The position numbers were made by a program, and so were the translations under genes. Source: JARRRL01 sp037380725 (GTDB taxonomy: Bacteria > Pseudomonadota > Gammaproteobacteria > Pseudomonadales > JANQJO01). Taken from it: a DNA stretch of 23,068 nucleotides. Shown here piece after piece: positions 14,427-22,088 of this stretch. How positions within the stretch are numbered: position 1 is the first letter of the stretch; each line of letters starts with the position of its first letter. The notes under the pieces were generated by a model. It was not told the DNA's origin. It did no database searches and worked only from the letters and a program-made list of their open reading frames with translations. The stretch covers positions 1 to 23,068 of the forward strand of contig JARRRL010000018.1 in NCBI GenBank assembly GCA_037380725.1, given 5' to 3'.

Positions 14427-17400
14427 CTAGGACACCTGCGCGTGGCGCTCTGAGCTTTGCGCCAAATCCATCAGTTCACGAATGGCCACTTGATACAAGG
14501 CGTAATCACCCACATCCCCAGCCGAAATTTGACTCACCATTTTTAACCAACGGTGAATCATCACATCTTGCGATTCATGCCATCGCGCGATGCCTTCAGC
14601 AATGCTAAGCGATTCTTTCTGCATCAAACGTAAAACTGAGCTGGTTAATAGGGCCTGCTGCCGTTCAAGATCATCCACAAACGATTCCCGCGCTAAAGCC
14701 TGCCAGCGACTGCCCACCGTCAGATTAACCAAACGCTCCGACATTCGATTCAACTTCAACGACTCACCCACTCGGAAAAACGCCTCCGTCGCCACACTCA
14801 GCGTTACACCCAGGGTATGAGCAATGTCCACCACCGCCAAATAATAAAACAAATGCGGAATACTGGCCATCAGGCTCGCCATTGCCGGTTCAATTTGCGC
14901 ACGTTCGTACAAGGCTTGGTTCGACAGCAATTTATTACGCTGCACCTCATCCAACATGTCGGGCAGGATGGGTAAAACATCAACCAAATGCGGCGCAAAT
15001 AAGCGCTCACAATGCTCGGCATCCTTCAAGCAATGCCGATTTCGCAACAACCAGCGTGCGCAACGACGCAGCAAACGGCTCAAATAGTTTAGTGTATCCA
15101 CTTGTAGCGACATGGTCAGCGCTTCTCGGCGCCTCTCCAGCGTAGTCCACATTTCCCGCACATGAAAAATCTCTCGCACCGCAATAAAAGCTTTGGTGGC
15201 ATCCACCACGGTCGCACCCGTGGAATCACGCATGGATTGCAAATACTGAATACCAATCATATTGACCATCGAATTGGCGATCACCGTGGCAATCATGTGT
15301 CGACGTAACGGATGTTGGCTCAGTGGCTCCTTGTAGCGTTCCAGCACTTCATCCGAAAACATCACATTCAGTTCTCGGTCCAAATAGGGATCATCGGGTA
15401 AACGCGAAGCCAACAGTTGTTCTTTTACGTGCAGCTTGGTGTACGCCAAGACCACCGCTAACTCCGGCTGCGTTAACCCCTGCCCATTGGCTCGCCGTTG
15501 GTTCAGTTCAGCATGATCCGGTAAATTTTCCAAAGCCCGGTCCAGGCTCATCTCCTCCTCCAACACCTTGATCAGCCGCCCATGTTCTTCTATCTTGATC
15601 GTGGCGACACGGGTAACCATGCTCAAGGCCATCACCTGACGTTGTGCGCTGAGCATTACCGACTCACTGACCGACGGGGTTAAGTCCAACAAAACCTGAT
15701 TGCGCTGTTTTTCCGTCAAATCCCCTTGGCGCACCAAAGAATCAAATAAAATCTTCAGCAACACTTCACGATCCGAACAGGCCACACCTCCCACATTGTC
15801 AATAAAATCGGTGTTCACGAAACCACCTTTCACGGCAAATTCAACACGCGCCGCTTGTGTCATCCCTAAATTTCCACCTTCACCCACCACTTTACAACGC
15901 AATTGGCGGGCATTAACACGCAACTCATTGTTCGCCTTGTCCGCCACGTGTTCGTGCGTTTCATGCTCCGCCTTGACGTACGTGCCAATACCCGCACTCC
16001 ACAGCAAGTCCACGGGCGCTTGCAACAAGTGATGAATCAAGGCATCGGGCGTCAATTGTTCAGCTTCTATGCCCAAAGCTTGACGCGCTTGCGGCGATAA
16101 ATTCACAGATTTTAAGCGCCGAGAATACACGCCGCCCCCAGCGGAAAGGCACTGCTCATCGTAATACGTCCAGTCGCTATTTTCCGCATAAAACAAGCGT
16201 TTCCGCTCAGCGTAACTCGCGGCGGGATTGGGGTCTGGATCAATAAATATCCACTTATGATTGAAAGCCGCCACCAACTTAATGCGCTCAGACAACAACA
16301 TGCCATTGCCAAACACATCGCCTCCCATGTCACCAATACCCACCACCGTAAAATCCATGCTCTCCGGGTGGATGCCGGCAGCCCGCAAATGGTGCTCCAC
16401 GGCAATCCAACCCGTGCGCGCAGTAATGCCCATCACTTTGTGGTCATAACCGTTACTGCCGCCCGACGCAAACGCGTCTCCCAGCCAGTAGCCCATTGCT
16501 TGAGCTTCTTGATTAGCCAGATCAGAAAACGTGGCTGTCCCTTTATCCGGTGCGGCCACGATGTAGGTATCCTCACCATCATAGGCGATGACGTTCGCAG
16601 CAGGCTGTACCGCATTCAACACAAAATTATCAATCAAATCCAACAATCCGCGAATGTACAAACGGTAAGCGCTGACCACCGTCTCCCGCAGCTGGTCTCG
16701 ATCCAAACCCACCACACTGCTTTTTAAAATAAACCCACCTTTTGCGCCTGCGGGCACAATGGCGCAGTTTTTCACGCATTGCGCTTTCATTAACCCCAAA
16801 ATTTCCTGGCGATAATCTTCCAAACGATCCGACCAACGAATACCCCCTCGCGCAATCTCACCACTGCGCAAGTGCACGCCTTCCACCGTGGGCGCGTAAA
16901 CAAAGGTCTCCCACAGCGGTGCGGGTTTTGGTACAAAAGGCAGTTCGCGCGGCGTCAATTTTAATGACACATACGCTTTGGGTTCACCGTGCTCATCTTT
17001 TTGATACCGACTTGTTCGCACCGTAGCCTTGATCAGTTGCCCATAACTGCGGATGACCGTATCTTCGTCCAAACTCTCCACATTTTTAAGTGCATCGCGC
17101 AAGGCCTCCTCGATATCACACTGTGTGGTATCCCGATCCCCTGAAAAATCAATGTGAAACCGCGCTTCGAATAAGTCCATCAATTTTTGGGTTAGCGTCG
17201 GGTGTTTCGCCAACACCCGCGCAATGTACGCTGGACTCAACGCAAATCGTAATTGTTTTAAATACCGCGCATAGGCGCGCAACACCACCACTTGATCCCA
17301 ACTGATGCCTGCCGCAATCACCAAACGATTAAACCGATCGTTGTCACAGACCCCCCACCACACACTGAGCAGCGTGCTTTCCACCGGCTGTTTGATGCGA

Positions 17401-19343
17401 TCGATATCTGGCGCGACCGGCCCTACATACAGCACCGAGAAATCAATGATGGCGGTTTTGCCCACCTGCGTTTCAATTTCATACGGCGCGGCGGAGATCA
17501 CACGCAAACCCAAATTTTCCAACATGGGCATCACGTCCGTCAGCGCCATATTACGATTCTGGTAAATCACTTTAATATGAAAACCATACGCGTCGTCACT
17601 GGGTTCTTGTCGCAGGCTGATGTGCACCGGGCGCTGTTCCGACAGCTCGTAAATATGATGAAAATCGACCACCGCCAAACGAGGACTGAAATCCGCCTTG
17701 TAGGATTCCGGAATAAAGCGTCCATACTGTTGCATCAGCGATTCCGCTTTATCCATACCCAGCTTCTGTGACAAGCAATCAAAAAACGCGTCGCCCCAAT
17801 CGCGCGCGACGGAGATCAAATCCGCTTCAAGCGCGACTTCATCAACGTATTCCGGCGCCGAAGGCGTTAACCGTAAAATCAAATGCACCCATGCCAATCT
17901 CGATTCAGAAAAATACGTTGTAAACGACGATTCCGAAGCACCTATCGTGCGGCCCAAGACGCGCTCAAATCGTTCTCGTAATACCGTACTGAATTGATCC
18001 CGTGGGGAGAAAATCATCACCGATGCAAAACGCGCGCTCGGGTCGCGTCGTATGAAAAAACGAATGATCGCGCGTTCTTGAATCTGCACGATACCCAAGC
18101 ACGTATCCAGTAGTTCGTGGCCCGCCGCCTGAAACAGTTCATCGCGTGGGTACGCTTCCAAAGTTTGCAGCAAGGACTTGTAGTCATGCCCTTCTACCGA
18201 ATACCCGGAAGCGAGCAAAATGCGCTTGACTTTATTGCGCACTAACGGAATCTCCAGGCAGCTGGCGTTATACACTTTTGCGGTAAACAAGCCCAATACG
18301 CGCACTGCCCCAATCAATTGGCCTTGCTGATCCAGCAAAGGGAACGCAATGACATCCAAGTACGAGGATCGATGCAGGGGTGAGCGGGTTGAAGATTTCG
18401 TGAACACCACCCCCTCGCGCAACAAGCGGTCCCTAAAGTGTTCATCATCCAGCACATCGGGATCAAAATCCGTACGCAACAAACCCATGGGCGACGTCAA
18501 GCGTGGCAAAACGCTCTCAATATTCAACGTATTATTATCTTTATCTACCGCGCCGTTGGCACTTTGGTTGGCGTCTAAGTTGGCGTCTATGTTTGCAAGA
18601 ACACCTAAAAACGTAAAATGCTCTTGTGTTAACCACTCGATCAGCGCGTCATAGTCGTTCAAAAAGAACTCGCTTTGATTCCCATTCGCGCACTTGATCC
18701 CCGATTGGGCCAAATCGCGATAGTACACTTGTAAACTCTGCAAGGCCTGTAGTGTTGCTGTGTAATCGCCGACCACAATATCAATGGCCAACATGATTTT
18801 ACTCAAGCCCAAGGCTAAGTGCTCGCGTTGCGCTTCATCACCCAAACGGGAAATTTCCCAAATTTGGAACGACTCTTTTCGCCCGCCCTCTAAGGTCTGG
18901 TGCACGGGCTCCACATGCTCAAGTTCACCGTTTTCATCACGCAACGTGGTCAGCACCGTGTGGTAAACGGTTTTCACTTCATAGCCTTCACGAATCAGCT
19001 TTAAGCGCACCGAATCAACCAAAAACCGCTTGTCCGACACGTGAACAAACACCATGGTATGCGGACATTGCCAGCCGCATTCCTCAATATCGGGGTTAAA
19101 CACGCGTAGTTTGGGCTGACCACTTAAACCATGCACAAAGTATCGCCACGCTGATAACATGAGTGGACACAGATTATCAATCCCTTGTTGCTCAAGCTCC
19201 CGAGATGACTGCGTAAACAACAACTCTCGGGCTAGAACCAGCAAGCCCTTCTCGACCAAATTCGGTTGCAAATGCTGCAGTTCCTCTTCCACAGCCTCGA
19301 GCATTGATTGTCGCTTTTCTTGAATGTTGAGCACTTGGTTCAT
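14427..19343 (-). CDS. gdhB: NAD-specific glutamate dehydrogenase, large (about 180 kDa) type
   Basis: A 1,638-residue enzyme converting glutamate to 2-oxoglutarate and ammonium with NAD; length is normal for the large proteobacterial class. Long N-terminal ACT-like regulatory regions precede the catalytic core. Core motifs include MKAQCVKNCAIVPAGAKGGF near residue 852, GIGDMGGDVFGNGM near 1000, LLWSAGIGTYVKAE, VVGEGGNLGMTQAARVEF and FVNTDFIDNVGGVACSDREV. About 22 residues near 250-270, beginning NIDANLDANQSANGAVDKDN, look like a low-complexity insertion encoded partly by a 12-bp duplication. ATG 19343 has GTGGA 6 bases upstream. It is transcribed alone or with the hypothetical gene downstream. 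No clear promoter was seen. Identification is secure. Confidence 0.96.
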   Translation of the reverse strand: MNQVLNIQEKRQSMLEAVEEELQHLQPNLVEKGLLVLARELLFTQSSRELEQQGIDNLCPLMLSAWRYFVHGLSGQPKLRVFNPDIEECGWQCPHTMVFVHVSDKRFLVDSVRLKLIREGYEVKTVYHTVLTTLRDENGELEHVEPVHQTLEGGRKESFQIWEISRLGDEAQREHLALGLSKIMLAIDIVVGDYTATLQALQSLQVYYRDLAQSGIKCANGNQSEFFLNDYDALIEWLTQEHFTFLGVLANIDANLDANQSANGAVDKDNNTLNIESVLPRLTSPMGLLRTDFDPDVLDDEHFRDRLLREGVVFTKSSTRSPLHRSSYLDVIAFPLLDQQGQLIGAVRVLGLFTAKVYNASCLEIPLVRNKVKRILLASGYSVEGHDYKSLLQTLEAYPRDELFQAAGHELLDTCLGIVQIQERAIIRFFIRRDPSARFASVMIFSPRDQFSTVLRERFERVLGRTIGASESSFTTYFSESRLAWVHLILRLTPSAPEYVDEVALEADLISVARDWGDAFFDCLSQKLGMDKAESLMQQYGRFIPESYKADFSPRLAVVDFHHIYELSEQRPVHISLRQEPSDDAYGFHIKVIYQNRNMALTDVMPMLENLGLRVISAAPYEIETQVGKTAIIDFSVLYVGPVAPDIDRIKQPVESTLLSVWWGVCDNDRFNRLVIAAGISWDQVVVLRAYARYLKQLRFALSPAYIARVLAKHPTLTQKLMDLFEARFHIDFSGDRDTTQCDIEEALRDALKNVESLDEDTVIRSYGQLIKATVRTSRYQKDEHGEPKAYVSLKLTPRELPFVPKPAPLWETFVYAPTVEGVHLRSGEIARGGIRWSDRLEDYRQEILGLMKAQCVKNCAIVPAGAKGGFILKSSVVGLDRDQLRETVVSAYRLYIRGLLDLIDNFVLNAVQPAANVIAYDGEDTYIVAAPDKGTATFSDLANQEAQAMGYWLGDAFASGGSNGYDHKVMGITARTGWIAVEHHLRAAGIHPESMDFTVVGIGDMGGDVFGNGMLLSERIKLVAAFNHKWIFIDPDPNPAASYAERKRLFYAENSDWTYYDEQCLSAGGGVYSRRLKSVNLSPQARQALGIEAEQLTPDALIHHLLQAPVDLLWSAGIGTYVKAEHETHEHVADKANNELRVNARQLRCKVVGEGGNLGMTQAARVEFAVKGGFVNTDFIDNVGGVACSDREVLLKILFDSLVRQGDLTEKQRNQVLLDLTPSVSESVMLSAQRQVMALSMVTRVATIKIEEHGRLIKVLEEEMSLDRALENLPDHAELNQRRANGQGLTQPELAVVLAYTKLHVKEQLLASRLPDDPYLDRELNVMFSDEVLERYKEPLSQHPLRRHMIATVIANSMVNMIGIQYLQSMRDSTGATVVDATKAFIAVREIFHVREMWTTLERRREALTMSLQVDTLNYLSRLLRRCARWLLRNRHCLKDAEHCERLFAPHLVDVLPILPDMLDEVQRNKLLSNQALYERAQIEPAMASLMASIPHLFYYLAVVDIAHTLGVTLSVATEAFFRVGESLKLNRMSERLVNLTVGSRWQALARESFVDDLERQQALLTSSVLRLMQKESLSIAEGIARWHESQDVMIHRWLKMVSQISAGDVGDYALYQVAIRELMDLAQSSERHAQVS
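18567..18590 (-). repeat. 12-bp tandem duplication inside glutamate dehydrogenase
   Basis: On the plus strand GTTGGCGTCTAA (18567-18578) is followed by GTTGGCGTCTAT (18579-18590). On the coding strand this encodes repeated IDAN/LDAN units within an Asn/Asp/Ala-rich linker. The frame is preserved. Confidence 0.85.
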
Positions 19344-19620
19344 AGAAATCCACTCTCGCGATTACGTCAACTGTCCCCTTTTAAGAGAGAACAGGCGTTG
19401 GGTAGTTCAGCACAAGAACTGCAATAATGATCAAAAACTGCACTAACCGCACTAAAATATATCATAAGCGCACCATGTTAGAGCGTTTTATACATTTTTG
19501 GAATTTAGGTATTGACTCGAACAGATAATACCGGCAGGCGCAATATTACACGCATCAATCCCACTTTGCCCACCAAAATCGACAACTTTTCTTCGACAAC
19601 TTTCACGCATCAAACGATAT
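19344..19620. other. Intergenic region upstream of glutamate dehydrogenase
   Basis: No gene is supported here. The part near the dehydrogenase start is AT-rich and should hold its promoter, but no minus-strand hexamer pair with good spacing was found. GCACTAA occurs twice at 19440-19455, nine bases apart. GGTATT/AATACC arms, 13 bases apart, lie at about 19507-19531. A 72-codon minus-strand frame across 19488-19706 looks spurious because the PEP-CTERM terminator lies inside it. Confidence 0.5.
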
Positions 19621-19648
19621 AAAAAAGGGCGAGGCATTCGCCTCACCC
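19621..19648 (-). terminator. Intrinsic terminator of the PEP-CTERM gene
   Basis: On the minus strand, GGGTGAGGC and GCCTCGCCC form a 9-bp stem (one G-U pair) around a GAAT loop, followed by six T residues. This is a textbook rho-independent terminator, about 55 bases after the PEP-CTERM stop codon. Confidence 0.92.
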
Positions 19649-19702
19649 TTGCGTCAAAATGAACAGACAGGAGAAAAAATTGATAGGATGAGCAAGACAC
19701 GT

Positions 19703-20485
19703 TCAACCGCGACGAAATCGTCCACTCAGATCCCGTAAACCCAAGCCCCGTAAACCCAGACTGAGCAAACCCAGACTGAGCAACACAAACATTCCGGGCT
19801 CTGAAACCACCAGAGCACTTTTTTGAAGCATACCCAGGATCACAAACGAATTCAGTTGAGACTCGACGGTTTCCATTCGACTCGAAGAGCCCGAGACTGT
19901 GATCGTATAGGTCACGCCGTTCACAGCAAAACTGTCAGATCGTGTATTGTAATTGATGGTAACCCGATCCGCGCAACCATTCTGGTTGTTCCCCACGCCA
20001 TTAGGGGCTCCATTCAAACAGGGGTCATCGCTGTTGTTGGCTTCTTCGTGCGTAAAATCGAAGAAAAAATGGCGCGAACCCACATCCACGCCATCAACAG
20101 AAATCGCTGCATCCAGTCTTAAGGTCGCCGACTGTAAAATATCATTGCTCAGCAAAATGGGAGTATTTTGATGTGTCCAGGTTCCCAATTCGAAGGGATC
20201 GGACGGTGAAGGCGGTAACAGAACACTGGACGGCGTACTTACTGTTTCAAACACATAAGAACTGGGGGCATCCCCCATCGTCTTTGGAACGCCCCACGAA
20301 AGCGTAGCGACGTTTGTTCCATTACCCATGACAGAAACGGTATCCGGGTTCACATCAACCCAGGCCGCCGCGAGACTGGAAAATCGGACTTCAGTAGCCT
20401 GCGCCACACTGGCAACAAGCCAAGTCCCCACACAAATTGCGCCGAACACGGCAGCCTTAGCCTTGTTCACTCTCTCCGTACTCAC
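19703..20485 (-). CDS. Secreted THxN-family PEP-CTERM protein
   Basis: A 260-residue exported protein. Residues 1-30 form a signal peptide, with cleavage likely after VASVAQA. The WTHQN motif at 103-107 is the mark of the THxN family of PEP-CTERM proteins. A region with Cys156 and Cys171 (DDPCLNGAPNG then NQNGCADRV) also fits that family. The C-terminus has the sorting signal in variant form: SEPG at 228-231, a hydrophobic helix rich in LGL repeats, and an Arg-rich end RFRRG. Such proteins are handled by an exosortase and end in the envelope or extracellular matrix; no exosortase gene is in this window. The start is GTG, with GGAGG about 12 bases upstream, slightly long spacing. Biological role is unknown. 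Confidence 0.87.
   Translation of the reverse strand: MSTERVNKAKAAVFGAICVGTWLVASVAQATEVRFSSLAAAWVDVNPDTVSVMGNGTNVATLSWGVPKTMGDAPSSYVFETVSTPSSVLLPPSPSDPFELGTWTHQNTPILLSNDILQSATLRLDAAISVDGVDVGSRHFFFDFTHEEANNSDDPCLNGAPNGVGNNQNGCADRVTINYNTRSDSFAVNGVTYTITVSGSSSRMETVESQLNSFVILGMLQKSALVVSEPGMFVLLSLGLLSLGLRGLGLRDLSGRFRRG
19732..19791 (-). repeat. 15-bp degenerate tandem repeats in the PEP-CTERM helix
   Basis: Four consecutive 15-base units (19732-19746, 19747-19761, 19762-19776 and 19777-19791) share the core AAACCCA with decay in the last. On the coding strand they give pentapeptides of the form SLGLL, SLGLR and GLGLR, so the anchor helix was apparently built by unit duplication. Confidence 0.8.
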
Positions 20486-20530
20486 TAAATTAGGACGCCT
20501 CCCCGCTCACAATCTGCTCCCTAAATCCAG

Positions 20531-20560
20531 ATAATACACGTAAAACAAAGTGAATGTTAA
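20531..20560 (-). promoter_or_regulatory. Sigma70-like promoter for the PEP-CTERM gene
   Basis: On the minus strand TTAACA (20560-20555) and TATTAT (20536-20531) are 18 bases apart. Each differs from consensus by one base. The predicted transcript starts about 40 bases before the GTG start. Confidence 0.5.
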
Positions 20561-20938
20561 CATATTTTAAAATGGATCAATACTATTTTTATTATAATAA
20601 GTTCAACACGTTGACGTATGTATCATCTATATATTTTCGTAGACTTTCTTCACAATCCTCAGCCTTCAGTCCCCAGCGCGCCCTTCAGTTCCCGGCACAC
20701 AATAACAACTGCCCTCAGCTTACCCATCGATCTAAATTTATGGGATTCATTGCTATTTCCGCTCAATTTTGTATAGTGACTGACGTACAACAGGCAGTGG
20801 AACCACGCCGGCCTACTCGGTGTTTTGTTAACTTTGCTTTGTTTACTCTGTTCTGTACACGCTGCTCTGTTGGTTATTGTCTCGAAAACCGTCCCGCACA
20901 GTTAGATATGGCCGACCAGTTAAGGTGAACGTCGAAGT
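20561..20938. other. Intergenic region between PEP-CTERM and MoxR genes
   Basis: The left part is very AT-rich. The right part is pyrimidine-rich, with repeated CTTTG/CTCTG words near 20830-20880. A 124-codon plus-strand frame (20554-20928) crosses it, but it lacks a ribosome binding site and its product looks random. The promoter candidate at 20750-20777 is the only feature I would use. Confidence 0.45.
20750..20777 (+). promoter_or_regulatory. Sigma70-like promoter for the MoxR-DUF58 genes
   Basis: TTGCTA (20750-20755) and TATAGT (20772-20777) are 16 bases apart. Transcription would give a leader of about 155 bases before the MoxR start. It is predicted by eye only. Confidence 0.4.
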
Positions 20939-22069
20939 ATGGTTATGAGCTCAACAGGTATGAACAAACAAGCCCTGACAATTGAACACCCCACACAGCA
21001 GGATCAATTGCGACAGCACTGGCAAGCGGTTCGGGCCAGCATGTCGGAGAAAATCATCGGCCAAGACCACTTGGTAAATCGTATTCTCATCGCGTTATTA
21101 GCCGATGGGCATTTGCTGGTGGAAGGCGCACCGGGTTTGGCGAAAACGCGCGCCATTCGCACCTTAACCGAGCACATCGACGCGAGTTTTCACCGCGTTC
21201 AATTTACGCCGGACTTACTGCCCGCCGACATCACCGGTACGGAAATTTACCGGTCGCAATTGGGCAATTTCGAATTTCAACCTGGCCCGATTTTCCATAA
21301 TCTCATTCTCGCAGACGAAATCAACCGCGCCCCGGCCAAAGTGCAATCAGCCCTGCTCGAAGCCATGGCCGAACGCCAAGTCTCTGTGGGTAAAGTGACA
21401 CACCCTCTTCCCCCATTATTTATGGTCATGGCAACTCAAAACCCCATCGAACAAGAGGGTACTTATCCACTCCCCGAGGCTCAGCTCGATCGTTTTCTGA
21501 TGCACGTTACTTTGAATTACCCCGACCTCAAATCCGAGCAAGCCATTTTAAAGCTCGCACGCGAAGAAGCCGTCATCGACGGACTGCGCACGATTCACGC
21601 CACCTCGACCGAACACCGCGCTTCCGAAAGCGCATCCGAAGCGGACATCACCCCGCAAACAAACGAAACGCCCTCCCCCGCAGCGACTCACGCCTTAGAC
21701 CAATCACGATTGTTCGAATCGCGCCAAGCCATCTTGACACTCGACATGGTCGAAAGCGTGGAACAATACATCGTGGATCTGATCATGGCGACTCGACACA
21801 GCGCTCGCCAGATAACCATTCATTCAGGTCAAAGCGTATCGCAGGCCATTGAATACGGAATCAGTCCGCGTGGCACCATTTCTTTAGATCGCTGTGCGCG
21901 CGCACACGCGTGGTTAGCGGGGCGAAATTTTGTCACACCCAGCGATGTGCAAGCGGTTGCCGCCGATGTGATGCGACACCGCTTTACCCTCAGTTTTGAA
22001 GCCGAAGCACGTGGCATCAGTAAAAACGAAGTGATTTTATCCATCCTAAACGCGATACCCGCACCCTAA
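20939..22069 (+). CDS. MoxR family AAA+ ATPase (DUF58-associated type)
   Basis: A 376-residue classical MoxR ATPase, expected to act as a chaperone-like partner of the DUF58/vWA proteins encoded after it. The Walker A motif GAPGLAKT is at residues 63-70, Walker B LILADE at 122-127, then the sensor-1 region ATQNPIEQEGTYPLPEAQLDRF from about residue 165. The C-terminal lid has SPRGTISLDRCARAHAWL. A Ser/Thr/Glu/Pro-rich stretch at about 219-255 appears inserted between the AAA core and lid; most family members are 30-50 residues shorter. ATG 20939 has AAGGTG about 11 bases upstream; other in-frame ATGs follow at codons 3 and 8. It is not closely similar to the MoxR at 2383. Confidence 0.93.
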   Translation: MVMSSTGMNKQALTIEHPTQQDQLRQHWQAVRASMSEKIIGQDHLVNRILIALLADGHLLVEGAPGLAKTRAIRTLTEHIDASFHRVQFTPDLLPADITGTEIYRSQLGNFEFQPGPIFHNLILADEINRAPAKVQSALLEAMAERQVSVGKVTHPLPPLFMVMATQNPIEQEGTYPLPEAQLDRFLMHVTLNYPDLKSEQAILKLAREEAVIDGLRTIHATSTEHRASESASEADITPQTNETPSPAATHALDQSRLFESRQAILTLDMVESVEQYIVDLIMATRHSARQITIHSGQSVSQAIEYGISPRGTISLDRCARAHAWLAGRNFVTPSDVQAVAADVMRHRFTLSFEAEARGISKNEVILSILNAIPAP

Positions 22070-22088
22070 ACCACAGAACAGGTGCACC

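Noticed and set aside
19488..19706. A 72-codon minus-strand frame after the PEP-CTERM gene
   Set aside because: It contains the strong intrinsic terminator of the PEP-CTERM gene and has no recognisable product.
20554..20928. A 124-codon plus-strand frame before the MoxR gene
   Set aside because: The composition looks random, there is no ribosome binding site, and it spans both promoter candidates of the intergenic region.
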